Source of the DNA: Novosphingobium nitrogenifigens DSM 19370
Lineage (GTDB): Bacteria; Pseudomonadota; Alphaproteobacteria; Sphingomonadales; Sphingomonadaceae
Length of the DNA: 64,000 nucleotides
Direction of reading: 5' to 3'
Assembly: GCF_000192575.1 (NCBI RefSeq)
Contig: NZ_GL876926.1
Location: 186,001-250,000 of the forward strand
Part shown: positions 8,774-16,344 of the stretch, in pieces
How the letters are laid out: each line of letters begins with the position of its first letter
Numbering within the stretch: position 1 is the stretch's first letter
Position numbers and translations under genes: made by a program
The notes under the pieces: model-generated
What the model was told of the DNA's origin: nothing
Database searches by the model: none
What the model saw: the letters and a program-made list of their open reading frames with translations, nothing else

Positions 8774-9559
8774 GTGGCAGCCGAAGCGAAGGTCGATCCG
8801 ATGCACCAGTTCGCCATCGAACCGCTGTTCGGTTCGGGTAACTGGGCGATTGCCGGGCATAACGTTGCTTTCACCAACAGTGCGCTGTGGATGGCGATTG
8901 CCACTCTCGCGCTGGTCGTTTTCGTCGGCGGCGGTTTGAAGCGGGAAACCGTTCCCGGTCGCTGGCAGATGGCGGTGGAAAGCTTCACTGGCTTTATCGA
9001 CAACATGCTGGCCACCAACGTCGGTCCGGCAGGCAAGAAGTATGTTCCGTACATCTTCTCGCTGTTCATGTTCATTCTGTTCGCCAATTTCCTCGGCCTG
9101 ATGCCGCTGGGCGTTTTTGGGGTTCATCCCTTCACGTTTACCAGCCACTTCTCAGCCACTGGCGTTCTTTCGGTGTTGTCGTTTTCGATCGTGCTGATCG
9201 TCGGCTTCGCCAAGCACAAGCTGCACTTCTTCTCGCTGTTCGTGCCGCACGGTACGCCCGCGGCGATGGCTCCCGCGATTTTCGTGGTAGAGCTGATCTC
9301 GTTCCTGGTGCGTCCGTTCTCGCTTGGTCTGCGACTGTTCGTCGCGATGATGGCCGGCCACGTTCTTCTTGAAGTGCTTTCGAGCTTCGTCATCAGCGGC
9401 GGCAATGCCGGTCCGATCCTGTTCGCCGTCGCCGGTCTGCCCAGCTTCGTGCTGATGGTCGGGATCTGTGCGCTCGAAATGCTCGTCTGCGGCATTCAGG
9501 CTTACGTCTTCGCGCTGTTGACCTGCGTCTATCTGAACGACGCGGAAAACCTTCACTGA
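8774..9559 (+). CDS. atpB: ATP synthase F0 subunit a
   Basis: The 261-residue stator channel of the proton-driven ATP synthase in the inner membrane. It contains the essential-Arg helix RPFSLGLRLFVAMMAGH and the terminal helix block ICALEMLVCGIQAYVFALL. Translation probably starts at GTG 8774 (MAAEAKVDPMHQF), 7 nt after AGGGA. An ATG 27 nt further on lies after residues expected in the family. The F1 genes are not adjacent, as is usual in alphaproteobacteria, where F0 and F1 operons are separate. Confidence 0.95.
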   Translation: MAAEAKVDPMHQFAIEPLFGSGNWAIAGHNVAFTNSALWMAIATLALVVFVGGGLKRETVPGRWQMAVESFTGFIDNMLATNVGPAGKKYVPYIFSLFMFILFANFLGLMPLGVFGVHPFTFTSHFSATGVLSVLSFSIVLIVGFAKHKLHFFSLFVPHGTPAAMAPAIFVVELISFLVRPFSLGLRLFVAMMAGHVLLEVLSSFVISGGNAGPILFAVAGLPSFVLMVGICALEMLVCGIQAYVFALLTCVYLNDAENLH

Positions 9560-9595
9560 TTGTTCTCATCCAGTTTACCAAAGGGAGTTTTTGAA

Positions 9596-9820
9596 ATGGA
9601 CGCAGAAGCTGCAAAGCTGCTCGGTGCTGGCCTCGCTGCTATCGGTGCGGGTCTCGCCTCGATCGGCGTGGGCAACGTCTTCGCCAAGTTCCTTGAAGGC
9701 GCGCTGCGCAACCCGGGTGCTGCCGACGGCCAGCAGGGCCGCCTCTTCATCGGCTTCGCCGGTGCGGAACTTCTCGGTCTGCTTTCGTTCGTTATCGCTG
9801 CGCTGCTGATCTTCAAGTAA
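9596..9820 (+). CDS. atpE: ATP synthase F0 subunit c
   Basis: A 74-residue hairpin proteolipid that forms the rotating c-ring. It has two hydrophobic helices joined by the polar loop RNPGAADGQ, and the proton-carrying carboxylate is Glu58 in [11 protein letters not shown]. The ATG at 9596 has AAGGGAG upstream; the in-frame ATG at 9560 would add 12 residues not found in the family. It lies 36 bp after atpB. Confidence 0.97.
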   Translation: MDAEAAKLLGAGLAAIGAGLASIGVGNVFAKFLEGALRNPGAADGQQGRLFIGFAGAELLGLLSFVIAALLIFK

Positions 9821-9974
9821 GTTTGCCGCGATTTCGGGAAGGGGCGCACCCCGTACGGCGAACTCCCGCCGCACAGGCGCCCCAGACCCGGAGCTAACCT
9901 GACTCACTCCATCGCCGGGGTGTTCCGGGGGCAAACGAAGATTTGTCAGAAATACGCGACGAAGGGCGCGCAAA

Positions 9975-10469
9975 ATGCCTCAGATCAGCCAGTTAGCCGA
10001 CACCTATTTCAGCCAGATCTTCTGGATGCTGGTGTTTTTCGGCCTGACTTTCTTCATCGTCGGCCGGGGTATGGTGCCCAAGGTCATGGCGACGATGGCC
10101 GACCGCAACAAGCGGATTGGCGATGACCTCGGTGCTGCCGAGGCCGCTCGCGCCGCCGCAGAGGCCGAGGAAGCCGCGTGGCTTGAAACCGAGGCGAAGC
10201 AGCGTGCCAGTGCGCATGAACTGATCGCCGCTGCCAAGCACCAGGCCGCACAGGCGACGCATGACAGCCTCGCCATCGCGACTGCGCGCATCGATGCGGA
10301 CGTGTCCGCAGCCGAAGCCCGCATTGCCGAAGCACGCGCTGCCGCGCTCGGCGAAATCGAGTTGGTTGCCGCCGATGCCGCGCAGGAAATCGCGCTTCGC
10401 GTCGCCGGCCTGACGATCAGCGCCGACGATGCCCGTGGCGCCGTGAAGGGAACCTTTGTCCATGGCTGA
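9975..10469 (+). CDS. atpF': ATP synthase F0 subunit b'
   Basis: A 164-residue peripheral-stalk subunit with one N-terminal membrane helix (FWMLVFFGLTFFIVG), then a long Ala/Glu-rich coiled coil. Alphaproteobacteria, like phototrophs and chloroplasts, encode two different b subunits, b' first and b second, as here. It overlaps the following atpF gene by 8 bp, indicating translational coupling. The 154 bp upstream of it hold no gene. Confidence 0.92.
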   Translation: MPQISQLADTYFSQIFWMLVFFGLTFFIVGRGMVPKVMATMADRNKRIGDDLGAAEAARAAAEAEEAAWLETEAKQRASAHELIAAAKHQAAQATHDSLAIATARIDADVSAAEARIAEARAAALGEIELVAADAAQEIALRVAGLTISADDARGAVKGTFVHG

Positions 10470-10977
10470 GCTGCCCGAAGCCGCCGAACCGCTGCTGTTC
10501 GGGGCGGTCCCGCCCATGGCGATCGTCAGTGCGTCGATGCTCGTGCTGATCGCCATCATGATTTGGAAGAAAGTGCCGTCGCTGATCACCGGCGGGCTCG
10601 ACAAGCAGATCGTGGCGATCCGCGAACAGCTTGACGAAGCCAAGGCACTTCGCGCCGAAGCGGAAAAGATGCGTGCCGACTATGCCGCGCGCATCTCGAA
10701 CGCGGAAAAGGACGCTGAAGCGATGCTTGCTCACGCACGTCGCGAAGCGGAACTGATCATCAGCCGTGCCACCAGCGAAACGGCAGAAGTGATCGCTCGT
10801 CGCGAAAAGATGGCAGGCGAAAAGATCGCTGCCGCCGAACACGCGGCGGTCGAGGATCTTCGGAAGCGTGCGGTTTCGGCGGCTGCTGCTGCTGCCGGTC
10901 AGCTGATTGCAGCGCGTCACGGTCTCGATGCCGATCGCGCCATGATCAACGGTACGATTGCCAACCTGGTCAACTGA
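10462..10977 (+). CDS. atpF: ATP synthase F0 subunit b
   Basis: A 171-residue second stalk subunit: an N-terminal membrane helix (PPMAIVSASMLVLIAIMIW) and a long alpha-helical coiled coil rich in Ala, Glu and Arg (LRAEAEKMRADYAARI). The start at ATG 10462 lies inside the end of atpF'; a TTG two codons earlier is less likely. It is the last gene of the F0 operon and runs into a bidirectional terminator. Confidence 0.92.
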   Translation: MAELPEAAEPLLFGAVPPMAIVSASMLVLIAIMIWKKVPSLITGGLDKQIVAIREQLDEAKALRAEAEKMRADYAARISNAEKDAEAMLAHARREAELIISRATSETAEVIARREKMAGEKIAAAEHAAVEDLRKRAVSAAAAAAGQLIAARHGLDADRAMINGTIANLVN

Positions 10978-11015
10978 CCGGCTTGGCCTTCGGGCTGGAT
11001 GTTCCTTCGGGAACG

Positions 11016-11061
11016 CACATAAAAAAGGCCCTGCCGGAAACGGTGGGGCCTTTTTTATGTG
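11016..11061. terminator. Bidirectional terminator between atpF and a GNAT gene
   Basis: A long inverted repeat pairs CACATAAAAAAGGCCC (from 11016) with its complement ending at 11061, leaving a GC-rich loop. A-tract and T-tract flank the GC stem on opposite sides, so it can terminate both atpF and the convergent acetyltransferase gene. Confidence 0.92.
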
Positions 11062-11082
11062 TCCAAAGGAGCCTCGAGGTTC

Positions 11083-11574
11083 TCAGAGGCGGCGGTGCAT
11101 GACCAGAGCGTCCACAGGGCCCTTGTGGGGATGGATGAAGGCATCCGGTACGCGGGCGAGGGTGGCGAAGCCGAGCTCCTCCCACAGCGCGATGGCGCGG
11201 GTGTTGCTGGCAATCACGAAATTGAATTGCATGGCCGAAAATCCGGCATGGCGGGCCTCGTCGAGGGAATGGCGGGCCATGGTGCGGCCGACGCCTTTGC
11301 CGTGGGTGCCTGAGGCGACCATGTAGCCGCAATTAGCGACGTGGGCGCCACCACCAGCCTGATTTGCACGCAGGTAATAGGTGCCGACGATCTCGCCCTC
11401 GGCGGTGCAGGCGACCCAGGTCGATCGGTCCGCTCCCAGCCAGTAGGAAAGGGTATCCTCGCGGCTCATGGCTGGGTCCAGGGCGTAGGTCTCTCCGGCA
11501 CGGATCACCGGTTCCAGGATCGCCCAGATCGCTTCCTCGTCTGCGGCAACGGCCTTGCGGATGCCAAGCGTCAT
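11083..11574 (-). CDS. GNAT family N-acetyltransferase
   Basis: A 163-residue acetyltransferase of the PhnO/phosphinothricin type. The acetyl-CoA binding stretch is GYMVASGTHGKGVGRTMARH, then the C-terminal ASNTRAIALWEELGF signature of strand and helix. The ATG at 11574 is preceded by GGGAAG; an in-frame start 26 codons upstream lacks support. It lies 49 bp downstream of the lacI-family gene on the same strand, so the two, with gloB, probably form one transcript. The substrate cannot be deduced. Confidence 0.85.
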   Translation of the reverse strand: MTLGIRKAVAADEEAIWAILEPVIRAGETYALDPAMSREDTLSYWLGADRSTWVACTAEGEIVGTYYLRANQAGGGAHVANCGYMVASGTHGKGVGRTMARHSLDEARHAGFSAMQFNFVIASNTRAIALWEELGFATLARVPDAFIHPHKGPVDALVMHRRL

Positions 11575-11623
11575 GAAATCTTCCCGTCTTTCAGGGCAGA
11601 GAGTCGAAAAGGCGTGGTCCCGG

Positions 11624-12649
11624 TCAGGCGCGGGTCGAGCCTCGCACGACAAGGCGGACCGGAACGCGGCGTGAGGATGGCTCCTGCCCCCCGATCATCG
11701 CGATCAGCCGATCGACGAGAAGGGATCCTGCGACTTCGAAGTCGGATTCGACGGTCGTCAGTGGAGGAATTGACCAGGCGCCTGCCCGGACGCCGTCGAA
11801 GCCGACGACCCCGACATCCTCGGGAACGCGAAACCCACGGCTCGTCAGTTCCTTGAGCGCACCCAGGGCGATCTCGTCGCTCACTCCAAAGATTCCGTCG
11901 AAGGGGCGGCCGCTCTCGATCAGCGCGGCGGCGGCGCGGCGACCCTGTTCTTCACGGGGAAGGCCCCGCTCGATGCGCTGGAGGAAGGGTTCGAGACCTG
12001 CGTCCTGCATGGCGGCGGCGTAGCCGTCGAACCGTTCCTTGAACTGGCGCTGGGGTGAGGTTTCCGAGCCGATGCAGACGATCGAGCGATAGCCGCGCAC
12101 GAGCATGTGGCGGGTCGCCAGCATCGCTCCGGCCTGATTGTCGCTGCGGACCCAGGGGAATTCCTCGCTCGGCGCTCCCCAGCAGACCCAGTTGGTTCCT
12201 TCTGGCAACTTGCCGAAGTAGTCCCACGCGGCGGTGTTCTCGCTGGTGCCGATGACGACCATGCCGTCGGCCTTGCGCCGTTCCTGATAGTGGCCCCAGA
12301 AGTTCTCCGGGCTGTCCTGGAACGCGACGAGCACTTCATAGCCGCGCGCGGACGCCGCTGCGCAGGTACTGCCCAGGAGGGCGAAATAGAACGGGTTGAG
12401 ATCCTTGCGGTCCTGACCGGGGCGGCAGATCATGACGAGCGCCAGCGTGCCCGTGCGGCCGCGCCGCAGGCGGGCGGCATTCTCGTCGACCTGGTAGTTC
12501 AATCGCGCGGCGGCTTCGATCACGCGCTTGCGCGTCGGCTCGCTGATCGAGGTATCGCCGGCAAGGGCGCGACTGACCGTCGACTGGCTGACGCCGGCCG
12601 CTTCTGCCACGTCGAACGATGTAACCCGGTGAGGGCGCTTGTCAGGCAT
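11624..12649 (-). CDS. LacI family transcriptional regulator
   Basis: A 341-residue repressor. Residues 10-29 form the LacI helix-turn-helix (TSFDVAEAAGVSQSTVSRAL) with the hinge helix about 25 residues later; the rest is a periplasmic-binding-protein-like effector domain with FDGIFGVSDEIALGALKEL and DVGVVGFDGV, the usual ligand and dimer signatures. No sugar transport or catabolic operon adjoins; neighbours are gloB (21 bp upstream) and a GNAT gene. Its targets are therefore probably elsewhere. Confidence 0.9.
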   Translation of the reverse strand: MPDKRPHRVTSFDVAEAAGVSQSTVSRALAGDTSISEPTRKRVIEAAARLNYQVDENAARLRRGRTGTLALVMICRPGQDRKDLNPFYFALLGSTCAAASARGYEVLVAFQDSPENFWGHYQERRKADGMVVIGTSENTAAWDYFGKLPEGTNWVCWGAPSEEFPWVRSDNQAGAMLATRHMLVRGYRSIVCIGSETSPQRQFKERFDGYAAAMQDAGLEPFLQRIERGLPREEQGRRAAAALIESGRPFDGIFGVSDEIALGALKELTSRGFRVPEDVGVVGFDGVRAGAWSIPPLTTVESDFEVAGSLLVDRLIAMIGGQEPSSRRVPVRLVVRGSTRA

Positions 12650-12670
12650 GGTCGTCTCGTGTCCGTGGTT

Positions 12671-13435
12671 TCAGCGATAAGTGTCTTTGGCAGCCCGCAG
12701 GGCGGCGAATGTCGCGACGGCGTCGCCTCCGCCCCAACGGGCCTGCATCGCGGGATCGTCGGCCCGCAGGAACGGGTTGGTCGCGATTTCGCGGGCCATG
12801 ATGGTCGGAACGGTCGCTTCGCCGTTTGCGCGCCGGGCTTCGACTTCGGCGGCATAGCTTTGAAGGGCGGCGTTGTCTGGATCGGCATGGACGGCAAAGC
12901 GGGCGTTGGACGCGGTATATTCGTGTGCGCAATAGACCAGCGTATTGCCCGGGAGGGCCTTGAGCCGGGAAAGGCTGGCCCAGAATTGCGCCGGGGTTCC
13001 CTCGAACATGCGGCCGCAGCCAAGCGCGAACAGGCTGTCGCCGACAAAGACCATGGCTGCGTCCGGGATGTGATAGGCGACGTGGCCGAGCGTGTGGCCG
13101 CCGACGTCGATCACGGTGGCTTCGAATGCGCCCAGCGTCACGGTATCGCCCTGTTCGACCGTGCGGTCGACGCCTGCGATCCGGGGTGCGTCGCCTTCGG
13201 GTGCCGTGATCAGGCAGCCGGTCTGGGCCTTGATCGCTTCGTTTCCGCCCGCATGATCGGGATGCCAGTGCGTGTTCCAGATCTGGGTGATGCGCCAGCC
13301 CCGGCTTTCGGCGGCGGCAAGGTAGGCATCGGCGTCCGGCGTATCGATCGCGACGGTTTCCCCGCTTTCCGGATCATGGACGAGATAGCCGTAGTTGTCG
13401 GCAAGGCAGGGGAACTGATGGACGATGAGCGACAT
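12671..13435 (-). CDS. gloB: Hydroxyacylglutathione hydrolase (glyoxalase II)
   Basis: The 254-residue metallo-beta-lactamase-fold enzyme that hydrolyses S-lactoylglutathione to lactate and glutathione, the second step of methylglyoxal detoxification. It shows the binuclear metal motif NTHWHPDHAGG, the later ligands GHTLGHV and VFVGDSLFALGCGRMFEG, and the CAHEYT block. Length is normal for GloB. It is the first gene of a minus-strand group with the LacI-type regulator, and is separated from rpsA by a terminator. Confidence 0.95.
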   Translation of the reverse strand: MSLIVHQFPCLADNYGYLVHDPESGETVAIDTPDADAYLAAAESRGWRITQIWNTHWHPDHAGGNEAIKAQTGCLITAPEGDAPRIAGVDRTVEQGDTVTLGAFEATVIDVGGHTLGHVAYHIPDAAMVFVGDSLFALGCGRMFEGTPAQFWASLSRLKALPGNTLVYCAHEYTASNARFAVHADPDNAALQSYAAEVEARRANGEATVPTIMAREIATNPFLRADDPAMQARWGGGDAVATFAALRAAKDTYR

Positions 13436-13495
13436 GGTTGATTGTTGGTTTCCGCGTTGAAGCGCGGCGACCCTAGCCTAGTGTTTCGGACAAAG

Positions 13496-13530
13496 CAAAA
13501 GCCCGCCGGACAAGGTCCGACGGGCTTTTG
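13496..13530 (-). terminator. Terminator downstream of rpsA
   Basis: A nearly perfect inverted repeat (AAAAGCCCG on one arm and CGGGCTTTT on the other, with an inner CGGAC/GTCCG pairing) lies 64 bp after the rpsA stop. Read on the minus strand it ends in GGGCTTTTG. Confidence 0.88.
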
Positions 13531-13593
13531 TCTCGGGACTGGAGCGAAGGGAAAAGTCGGCCGGGCCGGTGCCTTTCCCTTCGTCTGTCCGGA

Positions 13594-15294
13594 TTAGGAG
13601 CGAGCCTTGAGGGCCGCGCCGAGGATGTCGCCCAGCGAAGCGCCGGCATCCGACGAACCGTACTGTTCGACGGCTTCCTTTTCTTCGGCCAGCTGGCGAG
13701 CCTTGACCGAGAAGGTCGGCTTCTTCGAGCGGTCGAAACCGGTGACCATCGCGTCGAGCTTCTGGCCGACCTGGAAGCGGTCGGGGCGCTGTTCGTCGCG
13801 GTCGCGGCCGAGGTCGCTGCGCTTGATGAAGCCGGTCGCGCCATCGTCGCCGGCCTGAACTTCGAGGCCGCCGTCGCGGACTTCGAGAACGGTGACGGTG
13901 ACGACTTCACCACGACGCAGGCTGCTCGACGAAGTGGTGCCGCCGGCTGCCGGGGCGCCCTTTTCAAGCTGCTTCATGCCGAGGCTGATGCGTTCCTTGT
14001 CGACATCGACGTCGAGAACGACAGCCTGGACGTGTTCGCCCTTGCGGTGCAGCGCAAGCGCGTCTTCGCCCGAGATGCCCCAAGCGATGTCCGACATGTG
14101 AACCATGCCGTCCACGTCGCCGTCGAGGCCGATGAACAGGCCGAATTCGGTCGCGTTCTTGACTTCGCCTTCGACAACCGAGCCGACCGGGTGACGTTCG
14201 GCGAACGCTTCCCAGGGGTTCTGCTGTGCCTGCTTGAGCCCGAGGCTGATGCGGCGCTTGTCGCTGTCGACTTCGAGGACGACGACTTCGACTTCCTGGC
14301 TGGTCGAAACGATCTTGCCGGGGTGAACGTTCTTCTTGGTCCAGCTCATTTCCGAAACGTGGACCAGACCTTCGATGCCGGCTTCGAGTTCGACGAAGGC
14401 ACCGTATTCGGTGATGTTGGTCACCGTGCCGGTGAGCTTGGCGCCGACCGGGTACTTGGCGGCAACGCCTTCCCACGGATCGCTTTCAAGCTGCTTCATG
14501 CCGAGGCTGATGCGCTGCGTGTCCTGGTTGATGCGGATGATCTGGACGCGCACGGTGTCGCCGATGGCGATCACTTCCGACGGGTGGTTGACGCGCTTGT
14601 AGCTCATGTCGGTGACATGGAGCAGGCCGTCGATGCCGCCGAGGTCCACGAACGCACCGTAGTCGGTGATGTTCTTGACCACGCCGTCGATGATCTGGCC
14701 TTCCTTGAGGTTCTGGATGAGGCCCGAGCGCTGTTCGGCGCGGGTTTCTTCCAGCACCGCGCGGCGCGAGACGACGATGTTGCCGCGACGACGATCCATC
14801 TTCAGGATCTGGAACGGCTGCGGGATGTCCATCAGCGGCTGCACGTCGCGAACCGGACGGATGTCGACCTGCGAACCGGGCAGGAAGGCCACGGCGCCGT
14901 CGAGGTCGACGGTGAAGCCACCCTTCACGCGGCCGAAGATCACGCCTTCGACTCGCTTGCCTTCGCCGAATTCGGATTCGAGCTTGTCCCAGGCGGCTTC
15001 GCGGCGGGCGCGGTCGCGGCTGAGCATGGCTTCGCCGTCGGCGTTTTCGACGCGGTCGACGTAAACTTCGACTTCATCGCCGACCTTGAGGCCGTGCGGC
15101 TGACCCGGAGGAGCGAATTCGCGCAGCGGAACGCGGCCTTCGCTCTTCAGGCCGACGTCGATGACGGCCTTGTCGTTTTCGATGGCGGTGACGGTGCCCT
15201 TGACGACGCGGCCTTCAAAGCCGCCATTGGCGGCCTGGCCCAGCGTTTCGTCGAGCAGCGCGGCGAAATCGTCGCGCGTGGGAGTGGACGACAT
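13594..15294 (-). CDS. rpsA: 30S ribosomal protein S1
   Basis: A 566-residue mRNA-binding protein of the small ribosomal subunit with six S1 (OB-fold) domains; repeated landmarks are GAFVDLGGIDGLLHVTDMS, GAFVELEAGIEGLVHVSEMS and GLFIGLDGDVDGMVHMSDI. The start ATG at 15294 gives MSSTPTRDDFAALLDE, the normal alphaproteobacterial N-terminus; the longer open frame to 15474 is leader sequence. cmk, which often precedes rpsA, is not present upstream, where instead there is a 418-bp gap. Confidence 0.96.
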   Translation of the reverse strand: MSSTPTRDDFAALLDETLGQAANGGFEGRVVKGTVTAIENDKAVIDVGLKSEGRVPLREFAPPGQPHGLKVGDEVEVYVDRVENADGEAMLSRDRARREAAWDKLESEFGEGKRVEGVIFGRVKGGFTVDLDGAVAFLPGSQVDIRPVRDVQPLMDIPQPFQILKMDRRRGNIVVSRRAVLEETRAEQRSGLIQNLKEGQIIDGVVKNITDYGAFVDLGGIDGLLHVTDMSYKRVNHPSEVIAIGDTVRVQIIRINQDTQRISLGMKQLESDPWEGVAAKYPVGAKLTGTVTNITEYGAFVELEAGIEGLVHVSEMSWTKKNVHPGKIVSTSQEVEVVVLEVDSDKRRISLGLKQAQQNPWEAFAERHPVGSVVEGEVKNATEFGLFIGLDGDVDGMVHMSDIAWGISGEDALALHRKGEHVQAVVLDVDVDKERISLGMKQLEKGAPAAGGTTSSSSLRRGEVVTVTVLEVRDGGLEVQAGDDGATGFIKRSDLGRDRDEQRPDRFQVGQKLDAMVTGFDRSKKPTFSVKARQLAEEKEAVEQYGSSDAGASLGDILGAALKARS

Positions 15295-15594
15295 TGCAAA
15301 AAGTCCTGTCTTGGTCGTTTTTCCGGCCAGGCGGTTGTCTCCGCCGGTCTTTCGTCCGCGCTTGCCTTTTTCCGATCGAGTGAAAGGGGCGGGTGAACAC
15401 GGGGTAAAAGGGCCGAACCACCCGCAAGGCCGGATGCCGTGGCGGGTATCCCGCGGGCATGGGCGGTTTTGCATTCCGCCAAGACCTCTGGAACGGCCCG
15501 GCCCCTAGTCCAAGGCGAACAAAAAGGCAAGGGATTGTGCCTCGCTCGCGTGTCAATCGGTGCATTTGCCGATGCCGGTTTTGCAACTTACCGA

Positions 15595-15608
15595 TTGTCC
15601 TGGATCAA
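15595..15608 (+). promoter_or_regulatory. Fnr/FixK-like site upstream of GNAT gene
   Basis: TTGTCCTGGATCAA fits the Fnr/FixK frame TTG-N8-CAA; the right half (ATCAA) is perfect for the TTGAT-N4-ATCAA consensus and the left half matches three of five. It is centred about 111 bp before the start at 15713. The window encodes an Fnr protein. Confidence 0.5.
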
Positions 15609-15645
15609 GGTTGCGGGATAACATCGCATCTAATCCGCGATCAGT

Positions 15646-15677
15646 GAATTTGTACCGTTCGACGAATTTGTACCATT
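15646..15677 (+). repeat. Direct repeat GAATTTGTACC(G/A)TT
   Basis: Two 14-bp copies with one mismatch begin at 15646 and 15664 (period 18 bp), between the Fnr-like site and the acetyltransferase start. The spacing is close to two helical turns, compatible with tandem protein binding. Confidence 0.7.
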
Positions 15678-15712
15678 GACTGGCACCGCATAAACGTACG
15701 GGAGATCCCATC

Positions 15713-16252
15713 ATGACCGCCAACAAGACGCTTGCCGATCTCGCTCAGGTAACCGAAATGAAGACCCGCGACGACGTGGTTCTGTCGGTTCGCCCTGCTT
15801 ACGCCGAAGATACGGCGGCCTTGGAAGCCTTTTTCGATGCAGTCAGTGATGATGATCGCCGTTTCCGCTTTCTGACGGCAGTCCGCCATGTCGGCACCGA
15901 CCAGATCACGCCGCTCACCCATGTCGACCACTGGCGCACCGAAAGCTTCGTCGCTTTCGATCAGGCGACCGGAGAACTCGTCGCGTCGGCCATGCTGGCT
16001 TGCGATGCGCGCATGGATACCGGTGAAATCGCCGTCTCGATCCGTCGCGATTATCGCGGACGCGGTCTTGGCTGGACCCTGCTCGACCTTCTTGCCAGCG
16101 AAGCCAAGCGTCGCGGGCTCAAGCGCGTGATCTCGATCGAGGATCGCGACAATCACGCCGCGATCGAACTTGAACGTGAAAAGGGTTTCGATGCTCACGG
16201 CGTCGATGGCGACCCGCACCTCATCATGCTCGAAAAGCGTTTCGTCGACTAA
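15713..16252 (+). CDS. GNAT acetyltransferase, Pat-like C-terminal domain type
   Basis: A 179-residue acetyltransferase with the acetyl-CoA motif IRRDYRGRGLGWTLLDLL and the following helix-strand RGLKRVISIEDRDNHAAIE. The body (LRFLTAV-like FRFLTAVRH, then TPLTHVDHWRTESFVAF) resembles the GNAT domain of bacterial protein acetyltransferases that modify acyl-CoA synthetases, but there is no ADP-forming ligase domain. The ATG at 15713 follows GGGAG. An Fnr-like site and a direct repeat upstream suggest oxygen-dependent control. It is monocistronic, ending in a strong terminator. Confidence 0.85.
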   Translation: MTANKTLADLAQVTEMKTRDDVVLSVRPAYAEDTAALEAFFDAVSDDDRRFRFLTAVRHVGTDQITPLTHVDHWRTESFVAFDQATGELVASAMLACDARMDTGEIAVSIRRDYRGRGLGWTLLDLLASEAKRRGLKRVISIEDRDNHAAIELEREKGFDAHGVDGDPHLIMLEKRFVD

Positions 16253-16301
16253 GGATCCGGCCACGCGCCGAACAGGACGCCGGCATCTTTCACGATCCGG
16301 T

Positions 16302-16342
16302 AAGGCGGTCATGGCGGGAAGGCGCCATGGCCGCCTTTTTTG
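16302..16342 (+). terminator. Terminator of the GNAT gene
   Basis: A 15-bp stem (16302-16316 with 16323-16337, one G-T pair) with a six-base loop, followed by a T-tract to 16341, about 50 bp after the stop at 16252 and just before the convergent Mur-ligase gene end. Confidence 0.93.
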
Positions 16343-16344
16343 TC

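Larger units (their letters stand above)
15295..15712. other. Divergent intergenic region rpsA / GNAT
   Basis: This 418-bp gap contains the rpsA leader (roughly the left 200 bp, GC-rich, no recognisable structured element), an Fnr-like dyad at 15595-15608 and a pair of direct repeats at 15646-15677. No additional gene is supported. Confidence 0.7.

Noticed and set aside
13528-15396. 622-codon plus-strand open frame over rpsA
   Set aside because: It mirrors the repeated S1 domains (Asp/Phe/Val-rich repeats) and has no family signature; rpsA on the minus strand is certain.
15295-15474. N-terminal extension of ribosomal protein S1
   Set aside because: The extra 60 codons are Pro/Arg-rich leader sequence; known S1 proteins begin at the MSSTPTRDD position.
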